Counted from the first letter of the stretch, positions 1-6,411 are shown. The stretch is 10,262 bases of DNA from Planctomycetaceae bacterium (GCA_019232645.1 JAFANO010000254.1:1-10262); one strand, 5' to 3'. The notes: generated by a model not told the origin, from the sequence alone. Numbers and translations are program-made.

Positions 1-45
1 GGCATGGGGATGGGTGGCATGGGGATGGGTGGCATGGGGATGGGG
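1..45 (+). repeat. 15-bp tandem repeat encoding Gly-Met units
   Basis: Three consecutive copies of GGCATGGGGATGGGT lie at 1-15, 16-30 and 31-45, the last differing at its final base. A partial continuation (ATGATG) follows. In frame 1 each unit encodes GMGMG. The array probably extends left of the window. The many G3/G4 runs on the plus strand could form a G-quadruplex, but the coding periodicity (5 codons per unit) explains the repeat adequately. Confidence 0.85.
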
Positions 46-123
46 ATGATGTCCGTTCCTCCCGACGACCCGAGCCTGTTCCTCGATTCGCCAAGCGGTT
101 ATACGGAAAAAAAAAGCAACTGA
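1..123 (+). CDS. 3' end of a Gly/Met-rich protein (partial, cut by window start)
   Basis: Frame 1 is open from the window edge and reads a Gly-Met repeat (GMGMG units), then a short unique tail containing SVPPDDPSLFLDSPSGYTEKK, ending at TGA 121-123. Planctomycete proteins with a Gly/Met-rich stretch shortly after an export signal, followed by a 'VPP' segment and a structured domain, are familiar to me. Here the structured part would lie in the next frame. The stop follows directly after a run of nine A residues (107-115). Frame 0, which carries the 433-codon frame downstream, is also open across this whole stretch. I therefore suspect this is the N-terminal portion of the downstream protein, joined by a -1 slip at the A tract, rather than a separate gene end. 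The 5' end, and any signal peptide, are outside the window. Confidence 0.55.
   Translation, partial: GMGMGGMGMGGMGMGMMSVPPDDPSLFLDSPSGYTEKKSN
107..115 (+). other. A9 tract at the junction of two frames (candidate slippage site or frameshift)
   Basis: Nine consecutive A residues sit in an otherwise GC-rich sequence, six bases before the TGA that ends frame 1. A -1 slip here would carry the Gly/Met-rich frame into frame 0, which has no stop between the window start and 1461. The joined product would read through KKK-QLNRVSQLPTNPPPV into the 433-codon frame. Runs of this length support transcriptional slippage or ribosomal -1 frameshifting in bacteria. They are also classic sites of mutational indels and sequencing errors. 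The sequence alone cannot separate these possibilities. Confidence 0.5.
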
Positions 124-161
124 ATCGCGTTAGCCAGCTCCCCACGAACCCTCCTCCCGTC

Positions 162-1463
162 ATGATCCCCCGGGACCAACGTGGCCCCCTGCAGGCTGGT
201 CCCGCCATCATACCCCGCAAGCCCGATCGGGACGCACCCCCGGCCATCCAGCCCCAGGCACCCGCCCTTCAGGCTCCCCAGGGTGGATTCATCACCACCA
301 CGCCGAACCAGGCCGTCGCCGTGTCCCGGACCAAGGCGACCGATCGCTACCAGTTCTGGTGGAACTATTACCGGACGCACGAGGAGTCGTCGGCCGACCT
401 CAAGGAGAAAGTGACATTATTGAACGTCAATCGGAAGTTCCAGGACGTGCACGCCGTCCTGCTCGGCTACCTGACCCACTATGCGAAGACGCACTCCGAG
501 CCGTGGATGTACGAGGCGCTGGCGCTGGCGATCGAGATGAACAAGGGGGACGACAAGAGCGTCCGGCTGGCGTTGAAGTATGCGGCGGACAAGGCGGAGG
601 CGAGCCACAACCCCAATGCCCTGGTCAGCGTGGCCGACATGCTCCTGCTGCACGGCTACGACTATGAAACGGCCGGCAAGCTGATCGACGAAGCGTCAAT
701 GAAGGTCCCGCACCGGGAGGTCCCCCTGCTCCTGTCGATCCTCCTGGCGCGGAACACCAAGGACCCGAAGCGGATGGCCGAGGCCGTCGACCGCCTGCTC
801 TCGCTGGGTTGGCCGGGTGGCGATGAACAGATCCGGAGCCACGCCCGGAAACAGGTCGAGCAACTCGCCAAGGCCCTCCACGAGGAGGGTCGCGCGGCCG
901 AGGCCGAAACCCTCCTGGCCCACCTGACCGAATCCGAGTCCCGCGACGTCTTCATCCGGCTGACCTGGCTCGGCGACGCAGGGTTCGGCCTCGCGGTCGA
1001 CGAGCCGTTGGGGGCGACCGCGCGATTCCAGACCCCCCGGACCGTCTTCGGGGGCGCGGTGGTCAAGGAGGGCTTGGGCAATGACCGGGAATCCGTGTAC
1101 GTCTGCCCCCGGTCCTTCGACGGCGACTACACCATCCGGGTCGACTGCATCTACAACAACGAGGCGAAGCCGGCGCTCGAGGCGACGCTGGAGATCATCA
1201 CCCACGAGGGGACACCGCGGGAGCACAAGGAGACGCGGATCATCCCGCTGGGTAGGACGATCGCGCCGGTGGTCGTCCACCTGACAGGGGGCCGGCGCAA
1301 GGAGGTCCTGCCGTTCGTGGCACCACCGACGCCGGTGACCGTCCCGGTCGCGACCAAGCCCAAGTCCAACAAGGAGAAAGGTACTCGGCCGTCGCCGCGT
1401 GCGGCCAACGCCTCCGAGCCCTCCTCGGCGGGCCGGGGCGAGGTCAAAGCACGCCCGCGGTGA
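162..1463 (+). CDS. Hypothetical helical-repeat protein with C-terminal beta domain, probably frame-shifted continuation of the upstream frame
   Basis: Function unrecognised. From the first in-frame ATG the product is 433 aa. Residues 1-45 are Pro-rich and disordered-looking. Residues about 60-240 are alpha-helical with TPR-like spacing (for example the NPNALVSVADMLLLHGY and EQLAKALHEEGRAAEAETLL segments). Residues about 260-385 look like a beta-sandwich similar to YfaP/DUF2135 domains (VFIRLTWLGDAGFGLAV, then DGDYTIRVDCIYNN). The last 40 residues are a Lys/Pro/Ser-rich tail. No signal peptide follows the 162 ATG, and no Shine-Dalgarno sequence precedes it (the upstream bases are C-rich). The frame is open back to base 3. 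This favours translation entering from upstream at the A9 tract rather than starting at 162. The stop overlaps the 3' end of the convergent desulfurase gene by 20 bp. The coding call is strong, the start weak and the family assignment tentative. Confidence 0.75.
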   Translation: MIPRDQRGPLQAGPAIIPRKPDRDAPPAIQPQAPALQAPQGGFITTTPNQAVAVSRTKATDRYQFWWNYYRTHEESSADLKEKVTLLNVNRKFQDVHAVLLGYLTHYAKTHSEPWMYEALALAIEMNKGDDKSVRLALKYAADKAEASHNPNALVSVADMLLLHGYDYETAGKLIDEASMKVPHREVPLLLSILLARNTKDPKRMAEAVDRLLSLGWPGGDEQIRSHARKQVEQLAKALHEEGRAAEAETLLAHLTESESRDVFIRLTWLGDAGFGLAVDEPLGATARFQTPRTVFGGAVVKEGLGNDRESVYVCPRSFDGDYTIRVDCIYNNEAKPALEATLEIITHEGTPREHKETRIIPLGRTIAPVVVHLTGGRRKEVLPFVAPPTPVTVPVATKPKSNKEKGTRPSPRAANASEPSSAGRGEVKARPR

Positions 1464-2592
1464 TCTCGGCCAGCGCGTTCAGGAAGTCGTCGATGTCCTC
1501 CTCCGTGTTGAAGGCACCGGGGCTGAGCCGGATCGTACCGTCGGGGAACGTCCCGAGGTTGCGGTGGACGTAGGGGGCGCAGTGCAGGCCGGGACGGACG
1601 GCGATGTCGAAACTGGTGTCGAGGATCGAACCGAGGTCCTGAGGGGTCAACCCGTCGGGGACGACCAGCGAGAGCGCCCCGACGTGGGTGTCCGGGTCCC
1701 AGCGCCCGGCGACCTTCCAGCCGTCGGTACACTCGACCCAGTCGACGACGCGACGGAGCAAATCGACTTCGTGGCGTCGGAGGGCGTCGGGACCGCGCTC
1801 GGCGACCCAGACGACCCCGGCGGCCAGGCCCGCGACACCGAGAACGTTGGGCGTGCCCCCTTCGAGGAAATAGGGCAGGATCGTCGGCTGGACCTCGCTC
1901 GACGAGTCGCCGCCGGTCCCCCCTTCGCGCCAGGCCGTGGGGTTGGCGCGCGGGCCCACGTAGAGGGCTCCGGTGCCCGTCGGGCCGTAGAGCGCCTTGT
2001 GGCCCGGGAAAGCGATCAGGTCGATCGGGGTGGCGCGGAGGTCGATCGGGACCACCCCCGCCGTCTGCGCCGCATCGACAAGGAACAGCGCGTCGGCCTC
2101 GCGGACGATCGGGGCGATCGCCTCAATCGGCTGGACCGTCCCGAGCACATTGGCCGCATGCGTCAGCGCGACCAGCCGGGTCCTGGGGGTGAGGGCCCGG
2201 CGGACGGCGTCGGGATCGATGTAGCCCCGGTCCGACGCCAGCCTCGTCAGCGCGATCGCCCCCGCCTTCTCCAGCGCCCGGAGCGGCCTGCTGATCGAGT
2301 TATGCTCGAGGTCGGAGGTGATCACGTGGTCCCCCGGCCGCACCGTCCCCTTGATTGCCAGGTTCAGGCCATCGGTGCAATTGAGAGTGAAGATCCAGCG
2401 CTCGGGGCCCTCTCCCCGGAAGAGCTGATTCAGCGCGTGCCGCGCGGCGTCCAAGGTCCTCTCGGCGGCGACCGCCATCCGATGCCCAGCCCGGCCCGGA
2501 TTGGCCAGCCGGGTCCGTGCAAACGTGTCGAGCGCCTGGTAGACAGGTTCGGGCTTCGGGAAGCTGGTCGCGGCATTGTCGAGGTAGATCAT
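1444..2592 (-). CDS. Class-V aminotransferase, cysteine desulfurase family
   Basis: A PLP enzyme of 382 aa, the usual length for this family, with the expected landmarks. The N terminus is MIYLDNAATSFPKP. NCTDGLNLAIKG lies near 71-82, and EHNSISRPL near 96-104. The PLP aspartate is in LVDAAQTAG (D173). The Schiff-base lysine is in FPGHKALYGPTGTG (K199). The candidate persulfide cysteine is in RPGLHCAPYVHRNLGT (C338). The GLHCAPxxH form matches the desulfurase-like group annotated 'cysteine desulfurase family protein' (EF2568-like) rather than housekeeping IscS. The expected reaction is L-cysteine to L-alanine plus an enzyme persulfide. A GGAG lies 7 nt before the ATG, supporting this start. 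It sits on the same strand as the carrier operon but is separated from it by the four-helix-bundle gene, so cotranscription is possible but unproven. It could feed sulfur to the MoeB/CysO-like pair. Selenocysteine lyase activity is an alternative. Confidence 0.92.
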   Translation of the reverse strand: MIYLDNAATSFPKPEPVYQALDTFARTRLANPGRAGHRMAVAAERTLDAARHALNQLFRGEGPERWIFTLNCTDGLNLAIKGTVRPGDHVITSDLEHNSISRPLRALEKAGAIALTRLASDRGYIDPDAVRRALTPRTRLVALTHAANVLGTVQPIEAIAPIVREADALFLVDAAQTAGVVPIDLRATPIDLIAFPGHKALYGPTGTGALYVGPRANPTAWREGGTGGDSSSEVQPTILPYFLEGGTPNVLGVAGLAAGVVWVAERGPDALRRHEVDLLRRVVDWVECTDGWKVAGRWDPDTHVGALSLVVPDGLTPQDLGSILDTSFDIAVRPGLHCAPYVHRNLGTFPDGTIRLSPGAFNTEEDIDDFLNALAEITAGVL

Positions 2593-2663
2593 TGGTGGGC
2601 TCCGGGATCGGGCAATCTGGGACGGGGTGATTGGGAGTCGCTATGGACCGAGAACAGGCGGAT

Positions 2664-3266
2664 TCATCCGATGCCGGAGGGCTCCGAAGAGTCGCGACGA
2701 CCATCGCCCCCTCGATGCTCATCCAGGAGACGTCGGATTTGGTTCATGAAGGCGTCGCGCCTTTGGACATCCTGCGCCCGTTGGCGCGTCGTCCCATCCT
2801 GATAGCGCGTGCCTTTCAGCTTCGAGTTCTTCAGAGACTCGATCCAGGCCCCGAGTTGGCGGGAGATGCTCTCGGACAGGGCGATCAGATTCGAGATTTC
2901 GGATTCGAGATTGGAGATTTCAGATCCGCGGTCCGAAATTCCGGAATTAAGATCCGAGATTCCAAGATTCGAGATTCCGGATTCGAGGGTCTTCGGGTTG
3001 ATCAGGTGACTCAGAATAAGGAGCATCGAGCGTGTTTCCGCCGAGGAGCCGCGCGCGATATAGAGGAACGTGAGCAGCTCGGCATTCGTCCCGCGATCGA
3101 ATCCCTCCGCAATGTTGTTAGAGACCGACAGACCCGCGCGTTCGAGTTGATCCCGGAGCCCGGAATAATTCTTCAGGACTCCTGTCGCCGTCAATCCGAA
3201 GATCCGGATCGCCAGCTCGCGAGCAGAATCCCAGACAGGCAATTCCTCGAATCTTTTATATTTCAT
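2664..3266 (-). CDS. Four-helix-bundle protein (23S rRNA intervening-sequence/S23 family) with repeat-derived insertion
   Basis: Residues 1-90 match the four-helix-bundle family first seen in 23S rRNA intervening sequences and related to the Avd accessory protein of retroelements. The visible motifs are FEELPVWDSARELA, SGLRDQLERAGLSVSNNIAEGFDRG (IAEG at 52-55) and FLYIARGSSAETRSMLLI. Helix 4 appears at about 128-152 (IALSESISRQLGAWIESLKN). Family members usually have about 115-130 residues; this one has 200. Two additions account for the difference: residues about 94-127, an ISNLESE-type heptad stretch encoded by a 7-bp DNA repeat, and a charged tail (153-200) that I do not recognise. The molecular role of the family outside rRNA is unknown. 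No reverse transcriptase or variable repeat is visible nearby, so a link to diversity-generating elements is not supported. A GGGGA precedes the ATG by 7 nt. The gene interrupts the sulfur operon and may be a late insertion. Confidence 0.85.
   Translation of the reverse strand: MKYKRFEELPVWDSARELAIRIFGLTATGVLKNYSGLRDQLERAGLSVSNNIAEGFDRGTNAELLTFLYIARGSSAETRSMLLILSHLINPKTLESGISNLGISDLNSGISDRGSEISNLESEISNLIALSESISRQLGAWIESLKNSKLKGTRYQDGTTRQRAQDVQRRDAFMNQIRRLLDEHRGGDGRRDSSEPSGIG
2888..2986. repeat. Degenerate 7-bp tandem repeat inside the four-helix-bundle gene
   Basis: About 14 units of a heptanucleotide close to GATTCGA/GATTCCG (plus strand) run head to tail, with one extra base near 2965. The unit resembles that of the intergenic array at 3294-3419. 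Because 7 is not a multiple of 3, three units (21 bp) encode a seven-residue repeat. This produces the ISNLESE/ISNLGIS periodicity, with hydrophobic Ile and Leu three and four residues apart as in a coiled coil. Confidence 0.85.
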
Positions 3267-3293
3267 GAAGTGTCCCCGTTCTCTGCCCTCCGA

Positions 3294-3419
3294 AAATCTT
3301 GAATTCCGGATTCCGGATCTCGGATTCCGGATCTCGGATTCCGGATTCCGGATCTTGAAATCCAGATCTCGAATTCCAGATTCCGGATCTCGAATTCGGA
3401 ATCTCGAATTCCCAATTTC
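3294..3419. repeat. 7-bp tandem repeat array between the moeB-like and four-helix-bundle genes
   Basis: Eighteen contiguous 7-bp units can be laid out without an indel. They alternate mainly between GGATTCC, GGATCTC and GAATTCC/GAATCTC types. The array fills almost the whole gap between the stop of the carrier-activating enzyme (3426) and the start of the four-helix-bundle gene (3266). The units are partly palindromic (GAATTC, CCGGATTCCGG), so transcripts could fold. There is no CRISPR-like spacer structure. AT content is higher than in the flanking genes. Confidence 0.9.
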
Positions 3420-3425
3420 TTAATC

Positions 3426-4472
3426 TCAGCTCCCCACGAATTGCGCATAAAGCGTGCGGGCCTTGGCGATGTCGTTGGTCCCCTTGATGATGGCGCGGCC
3501 ATCGGGGAAGACAGTGAACTCATAGCCCTCGGTGCCGAATCGGAGCATGAAGGCGTTCTGCCGGACCTCGCCCAGGGGGGCGAGCCGCAGGGCGAGCTCG
3601 GCGAAATTCAGGGGTTCGGGGCGTCGGGTGGCGACCTGGACGGCGTTCCGGCCGCAGAGCGTCGTGGTGTGCGATCCGAGGGTGCCGTCGAGCCATTCGA
3701 ACCGCCGGCGCTGGCAGCAGGGACAGTCGACCTTTCCCAGGAGCCCGGCCACCTTGAGCCGCCGGAAGGTCCAGTCCCAGACGTCCACCATGATCAGCTC
3801 GGTGTTCAGTGCGTCGCGGGCGCCACTCAGGAGCTTGATCGCCTCGATGGCCTCGAACGAGGCGATCACGGCGACTGCCGGGCCGAGCACCCCCGCCGTC
3901 TCGCATGTCGGGGTCATGCCGGGCGGCGGGCTGTCCTCGATCAGGCAGCGGATGCACGGTGTCTTGCCGGGGACGATCGTCATCGTCTGGCCTTCGCTGC
4001 CGATCACCCCGCCGAAGATCCACGGCTTGCCCAGCTTGACCGCTGCGTCGTTGATCAGGTAGCGGGTCTCGAAATTGTCGGTCCCGTCCAGGATCAGGTC
4101 GGCGTCGCCCACCAAGTCGAGGATGTTGGTGTGGTCGATGTCGGTGACGACCGGCTCGATCGTGACGGCGCTATTGATCAGGCGGAGCTTCCGCGCGGCG
4201 GCCTCGGCCTTGGGAAGGTTGTCGGCGACGTCCTGCTCGTCGAAGAGGATCTGCCGCTGGAGGTTGTGCGTCTCGATGAAGTCGCGATCGACGAGCCGGA
4301 CCCGACCGACCCCCGCGCGGACCAGATGATTCGTCAGCACAGTGCCGAGCGCGCCGCAGCCGCAAATCGTGACGCGGCTGGCCAGGAGCTTGAGCTGGCC
4401 GGCCTCGCCCAGCGCGGGGAAGCGGACCTGGCGGCTGTAGCGGTCGAGCGAGTCGGGCATATCAACGGACAT
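3426..4472 (-). CDS. moeB: MoeB/ThiF/HesA-type adenylyltransferase (E1-like sulfur-carrier activator)
   Basis: Adenylates the C-terminal Gly of a ubiquitin-like sulfur carrier and helps convert it to a thiocarboxylate. With the start chosen here it is 348 aa. Landmarks are RYSRQ (11-15), the Gly-rich nucleotide loop GCGALG (38-43), D62/D64 with THNLQRQ (68-74), K88 in LPKAEAA, and LILDGTDNFETRYLIND (126-142). CIRC (173-176) and CPCC (250-253) form a zinc-type pair. PTCETAGVLGP has C190 at the conserved cysteine position of ThiF/MoeB. The C-terminal ~70 residues (ending FPDGRAIIKGTNDIAKARTLYAQFVG) form a small alpha/beta domain instead of the rhodanese domain found in MoeZ-type enzymes, so sulfur must come from another protein. 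The start at 4472 is chosen because AGGA lies 7 nt upstream. In-frame ATGs at 4490 and 4511 lack properly spaced sites. The gene lies 105 bp downstream of the carrier gene on the same strand. Confidence 0.93.
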   Translation of the reverse strand: MSVDMPDSLDRYSRQVRFPALGEAGQLKLLASRVTICGCGALGTVLTNHLVRAGVGRVRLVDRDFIETHNLQRQILFDEQDVADNLPKAEAAARKLRLINSAVTIEPVVTDIDHTNILDLVGDADLILDGTDNFETRYLINDAAVKLGKPWIFGGVIGSEGQTMTIVPGKTPCIRCLIEDSPPPGMTPTCETAGVLGPAVAVIASFEAIEAIKLLSGARDALNTELIMVDVWDWTFRRLKVAGLLGKVDCPCCQRRRFEWLDGTLGSHTTTLCGRNAVQVATRRPEPLNFAELALRLAPLGEVRQNAFMLRFGTEGYEFTVFPDGRAIIKGTNDIAKARTLYAQFVGS

Positions 4473-4577
4473 GAGCGATTCCTGGGCCATGGGGTCCGGG
4501 GGGCGGACCATTTCCTGATCGTGAACTCAATTCCCGTGGCGGACTTCCGGTGAGGAGGCCTCCTTGGACGCCGCCGT

Positions 4578-4847
4578 TCAACCCCCCGCGACGGCGGGGA
4601 TGATGCTGACCTCGTCCTCCTCGCCGACGGCGGTTTTGAGGTCGTCGAGGTAGCGGATGTCCTCGTTGTTGACGTAAACGTTGACGAACCGCCGCAGATC
4701 GCCGCCGTCGAAGATGCGTTCGCGGAGGGCTGGATACGTCTCGCCTACTCGGCCGAGGACCTCGCCCACGGTCGCGCCCTGGGCCTCGATGCGATCATGC
4801 CCGCCGGAGTGGGGGCGAAGCGGGGTCGGGATGCGAACCACTGCCAT
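4578..4847 (-). CDS. MoaD/ThiS-family sulfur carrier, CysO-like, ending in Gly-Gly
   Basis: An 89-aa beta-grasp protein of the ubiquitin-like carrier family. Motifs are MAVVRIPTPLRPHSGG at the N terminus, FVNVYVNNEDIRYLDDL in the middle, and VSIIPAVAGG at the end. The pattern of a 'TPLRPHSGG' start, 'VNVYVNNEDIR' and 'PAVAGG' recalls mycobacterial CysO more than molybdopterin-synthase MoaD. No MoaE is seen nearby. The C-terminal Gly-Gly is the last residue pair, so it can be adenylated and thiocarboxylated without trimming. The start at 4847 is preferred over an in-frame ATG at 4871 because AGGAGG sits about 8 nt upstream. It is transcribed with the ThrC-like enzyme (288 bp upstream) and the MoeB-like activator (105 bp downstream). 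The 288-bp gap upstream shows no gene or clear terminator and could hold a second promoter. The exact acceptor pathway cannot be read from this protein alone. Confidence 0.92.
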   Translation of the reverse strand: MAVVRIPTPLRPHSGGHDRIEAQGATVGEVLGRVGETYPALRERIFDGGDLRRFVNVYVNNEDIRYLDDLKTAVGEEDEVSIIPAVAGG

Positions 4848-5135
4848 GATTGTTCCCTCCTGTGCTCGCAAGACGTTAGGGCTGGGTCTAAGGTCGGTGA
4901 TCCCGAGACGGCATCGGAGATCGTCCTGGTGCTCTGATCGTCCCGGGTCGGCTCGCCTCGATGCAATCCGGGGGTGGAATGTGGATGTCGGGTCCTACCT
5001 CGGCCGGGGCGTTTCCCCGTCCGTCGGATCGCGGGAAGGGCCCGACGAGAGCGCCGGCGGTCGGGGGCGAGCTCTTCGACCACGTAGGGTGGGCCGACGT
5101 GTGGGGACGCTCTCCTGATCCGTCAATGGGTCGCG

Positions 5136-6404
5136 TCAGGCGCCGGCGGCGGCGAGGGCCGGCGCTTCCGCCTCGACCAGCGCCTCGAACGCTTCCATGG
5201 TCGGCTTGATGACGACCGGCCGAGCGATCTTGCCGATCAAGGCTTCCTGGGTCTTCAGGCCGTTGCCGGTGATGCAGAGGACGGTCGAGCCATTGCGGTC
5301 GATCTTGCCTTGCTCGATCAGCTTCTGGGCGACGGCGACGGTCACGCCCCCGGCGGTCTCGGCCCAGACGCCCTCCGTCTCGGCCAGCAGCCGCATCGCG
5401 TCGACGATCGCGTCGTCGTCCACGTCTTCGCTCCAACCGCCGGTCTGGCGGATCAGCTGCGAGGCAAAGAAGCCGTCGGCGGGGTCGCCGATGGCGAGGC
5501 TCTTGGCGATCGTGTCCGGGTTGCGGACGGGCTTGACCTTGGTGGCGGCGGTCTTGACCGTGTTCGTGATCGGGTTGCAGCCGGTCGCCTGGGCGCCGAA
5601 CATCCGGGCGGTGACCGGGCCGTCGAGCAGGCCAAGCTGCTCGAACTCCTTGAATGCCTTGTAGATCTTGCCGATCAGGCTGCCGCCGGCCATGGGGGCG
5701 ACGACGTGGTCGGGGGCGCGCCAGCCGAGATCCTCGGCGATCTCGAAGCCCATCGACTTCGAGCCCTCGGCGTAGAACGGGCGGAGGTTGACATTGACGA
5801 AGCCCCAGCCGAACCGGAAGGCGATTTGCGAACAGAGGCGGTTCACGTGGTCGTAGGTGCCCTCGATGGCGATCACCTTGGCCCCGTAGATGGTGGCGCC
5901 GAGGACCTTGCCCTGCTCCAGGCCGTCGGGGATCAGGACGTAGGCGTCCAGGCCCGCCGCGGCGGCGTTGGCGGCGACGCTGCCGGCCAGGTTGCCCGTC
6001 GACGCACAGCCGACGGTCTGGAACCCGAGCTCGACGGCCTTCGATAACGCCACCGCGACCACGCGGTCCTTGAACGACAGTGAGGGGTGGTTAACTGCAT
6101 CATTCTTGATGTAGAGCTCGGAGACGCCGAGGGCCCGGGCCAGGCGGTCGGCGCGGATCAGCGGGGTGCATCCGACGTGCCGGCCGACGGTCGGCTCGCC
6201 GTCAACCGGCAGCAGCTCGCGATAACGCCACATCGTCCGGGGACGCGCCTCGATCGCCCCCCGCGACAGGGCCGCCGCGACCATGTCGTAGTTGTACGCG
6301 ACCTCGAGCGGGCCGAAGTCGTCGGTGCAGAAGTTGAGCGCTTCCTTGGGATAGTGCTTGCCGCAGAGGCGACACTTCAAGCCGCTGACGTATGAACCAG
6401 ACAC
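5136..6404 (-). CDS. thrC: Threonine-synthase-family PLP enzyme under a SAM riboswitch; possibly a sulfur-transfer (homocysteine/cysteine) enzyme
   Basis: A fold-type II PLP enzyme of 422 aa. The PLP lysine is K112 in HPSLSFKDRVV. The phosphate-binding loop is ASTGNLAGS (134-142). WGFVNVNLRPFYAEGSKSMGFEIAEDLGW follows at about 200-228. AKSLAIGDPADG (300-311) and ITGNGLKTQEA (378-388) are typical of threonine synthase (O-phosphohomoserine to threonine plus phosphate). The N terminus has a zinc-ribbon-like segment with C11xxC14 and C26, but CTDD replaces the second CxxC, so only three cysteines remain. Translation begins at GTG with a GGAG 7 nt upstream. The leader carries a SAM-I riboswitch, and the next genes are a sulfur carrier and its activator. 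Turning off threonine synthesis when SAM is plentiful makes little sense, because that would divert more phosphohomoserine toward methionine. Thiocarboxylate-dependent homocysteine or cysteine synthesis fits better. The family call is firm, the substrate uncertain. Confidence 0.93.
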   Translation of the reverse strand: MSGSYVSGLKCRLCGKHYPKEALNFCTDDFGPLEVAYNYDMVAAALSRGAIEARPRTMWRYRELLPVDGEPTVGRHVGCTPLIRADRLARALGVSELYIKNDAVNHPSLSFKDRVVAVALSKAVELGFQTVGCASTGNLAGSVAANAAAAGLDAYVLIPDGLEQGKVLGATIYGAKVIAIEGTYDHVNRLCSQIAFRFGWGFVNVNLRPFYAEGSKSMGFEIAEDLGWRAPDHVVAPMAGGSLIGKIYKAFKEFEQLGLLDGPVTARMFGAQATGCNPITNTVKTAATKVKPVRNPDTIAKSLAIGDPADGFFASQLIRQTGGWSEDVDDDAIVDAMRLLAETEGVWAETAGGVTVAVAQKLIEQGKIDRNGSTVLCITGNGLKTQEALIGKIARPVVIKPTMEAFEALVEAEAPALAAAGA

Positions 6405-6411
6405 CGCGAAT

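Noticed and set aside
1399..2802. 467-codon plus-strand frame opposite the desulfurase
   Set aside because: A shadow ORF from GC codon bias. The minus-strand product has all desulfurase motifs and a ribosome binding site.
2664..3266. Accessory (Avd) protein of a diversity-generating retroelement, or a 23S rRNA intervening sequence
   Set aside because: The protein family fits, but no reverse transcriptase, template/variable repeat or rRNA is present in the window.
3294..3419. CRISPR array
   Set aside because: The units are 7 bp, contiguous and degenerate, with no spacers.
3263..3523. 86-codon minus-strand frame across the repeat array and the end of the moeB-like gene
   Set aside because: Its second half is just the heptanucleotide repeat translated, and its first half is a shadow of the activator gene. 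There is no domain and no independent start signal.
4578..4847. Molybdopterin-synthase small subunit MoaD or thiamine ThiS
   Set aside because: Not excluded by fold. But no moaE, thiG or other cofactor gene is adjacent, and the motif pattern and SAM-riboswitch context favour an amino-acid sulfur carrier.
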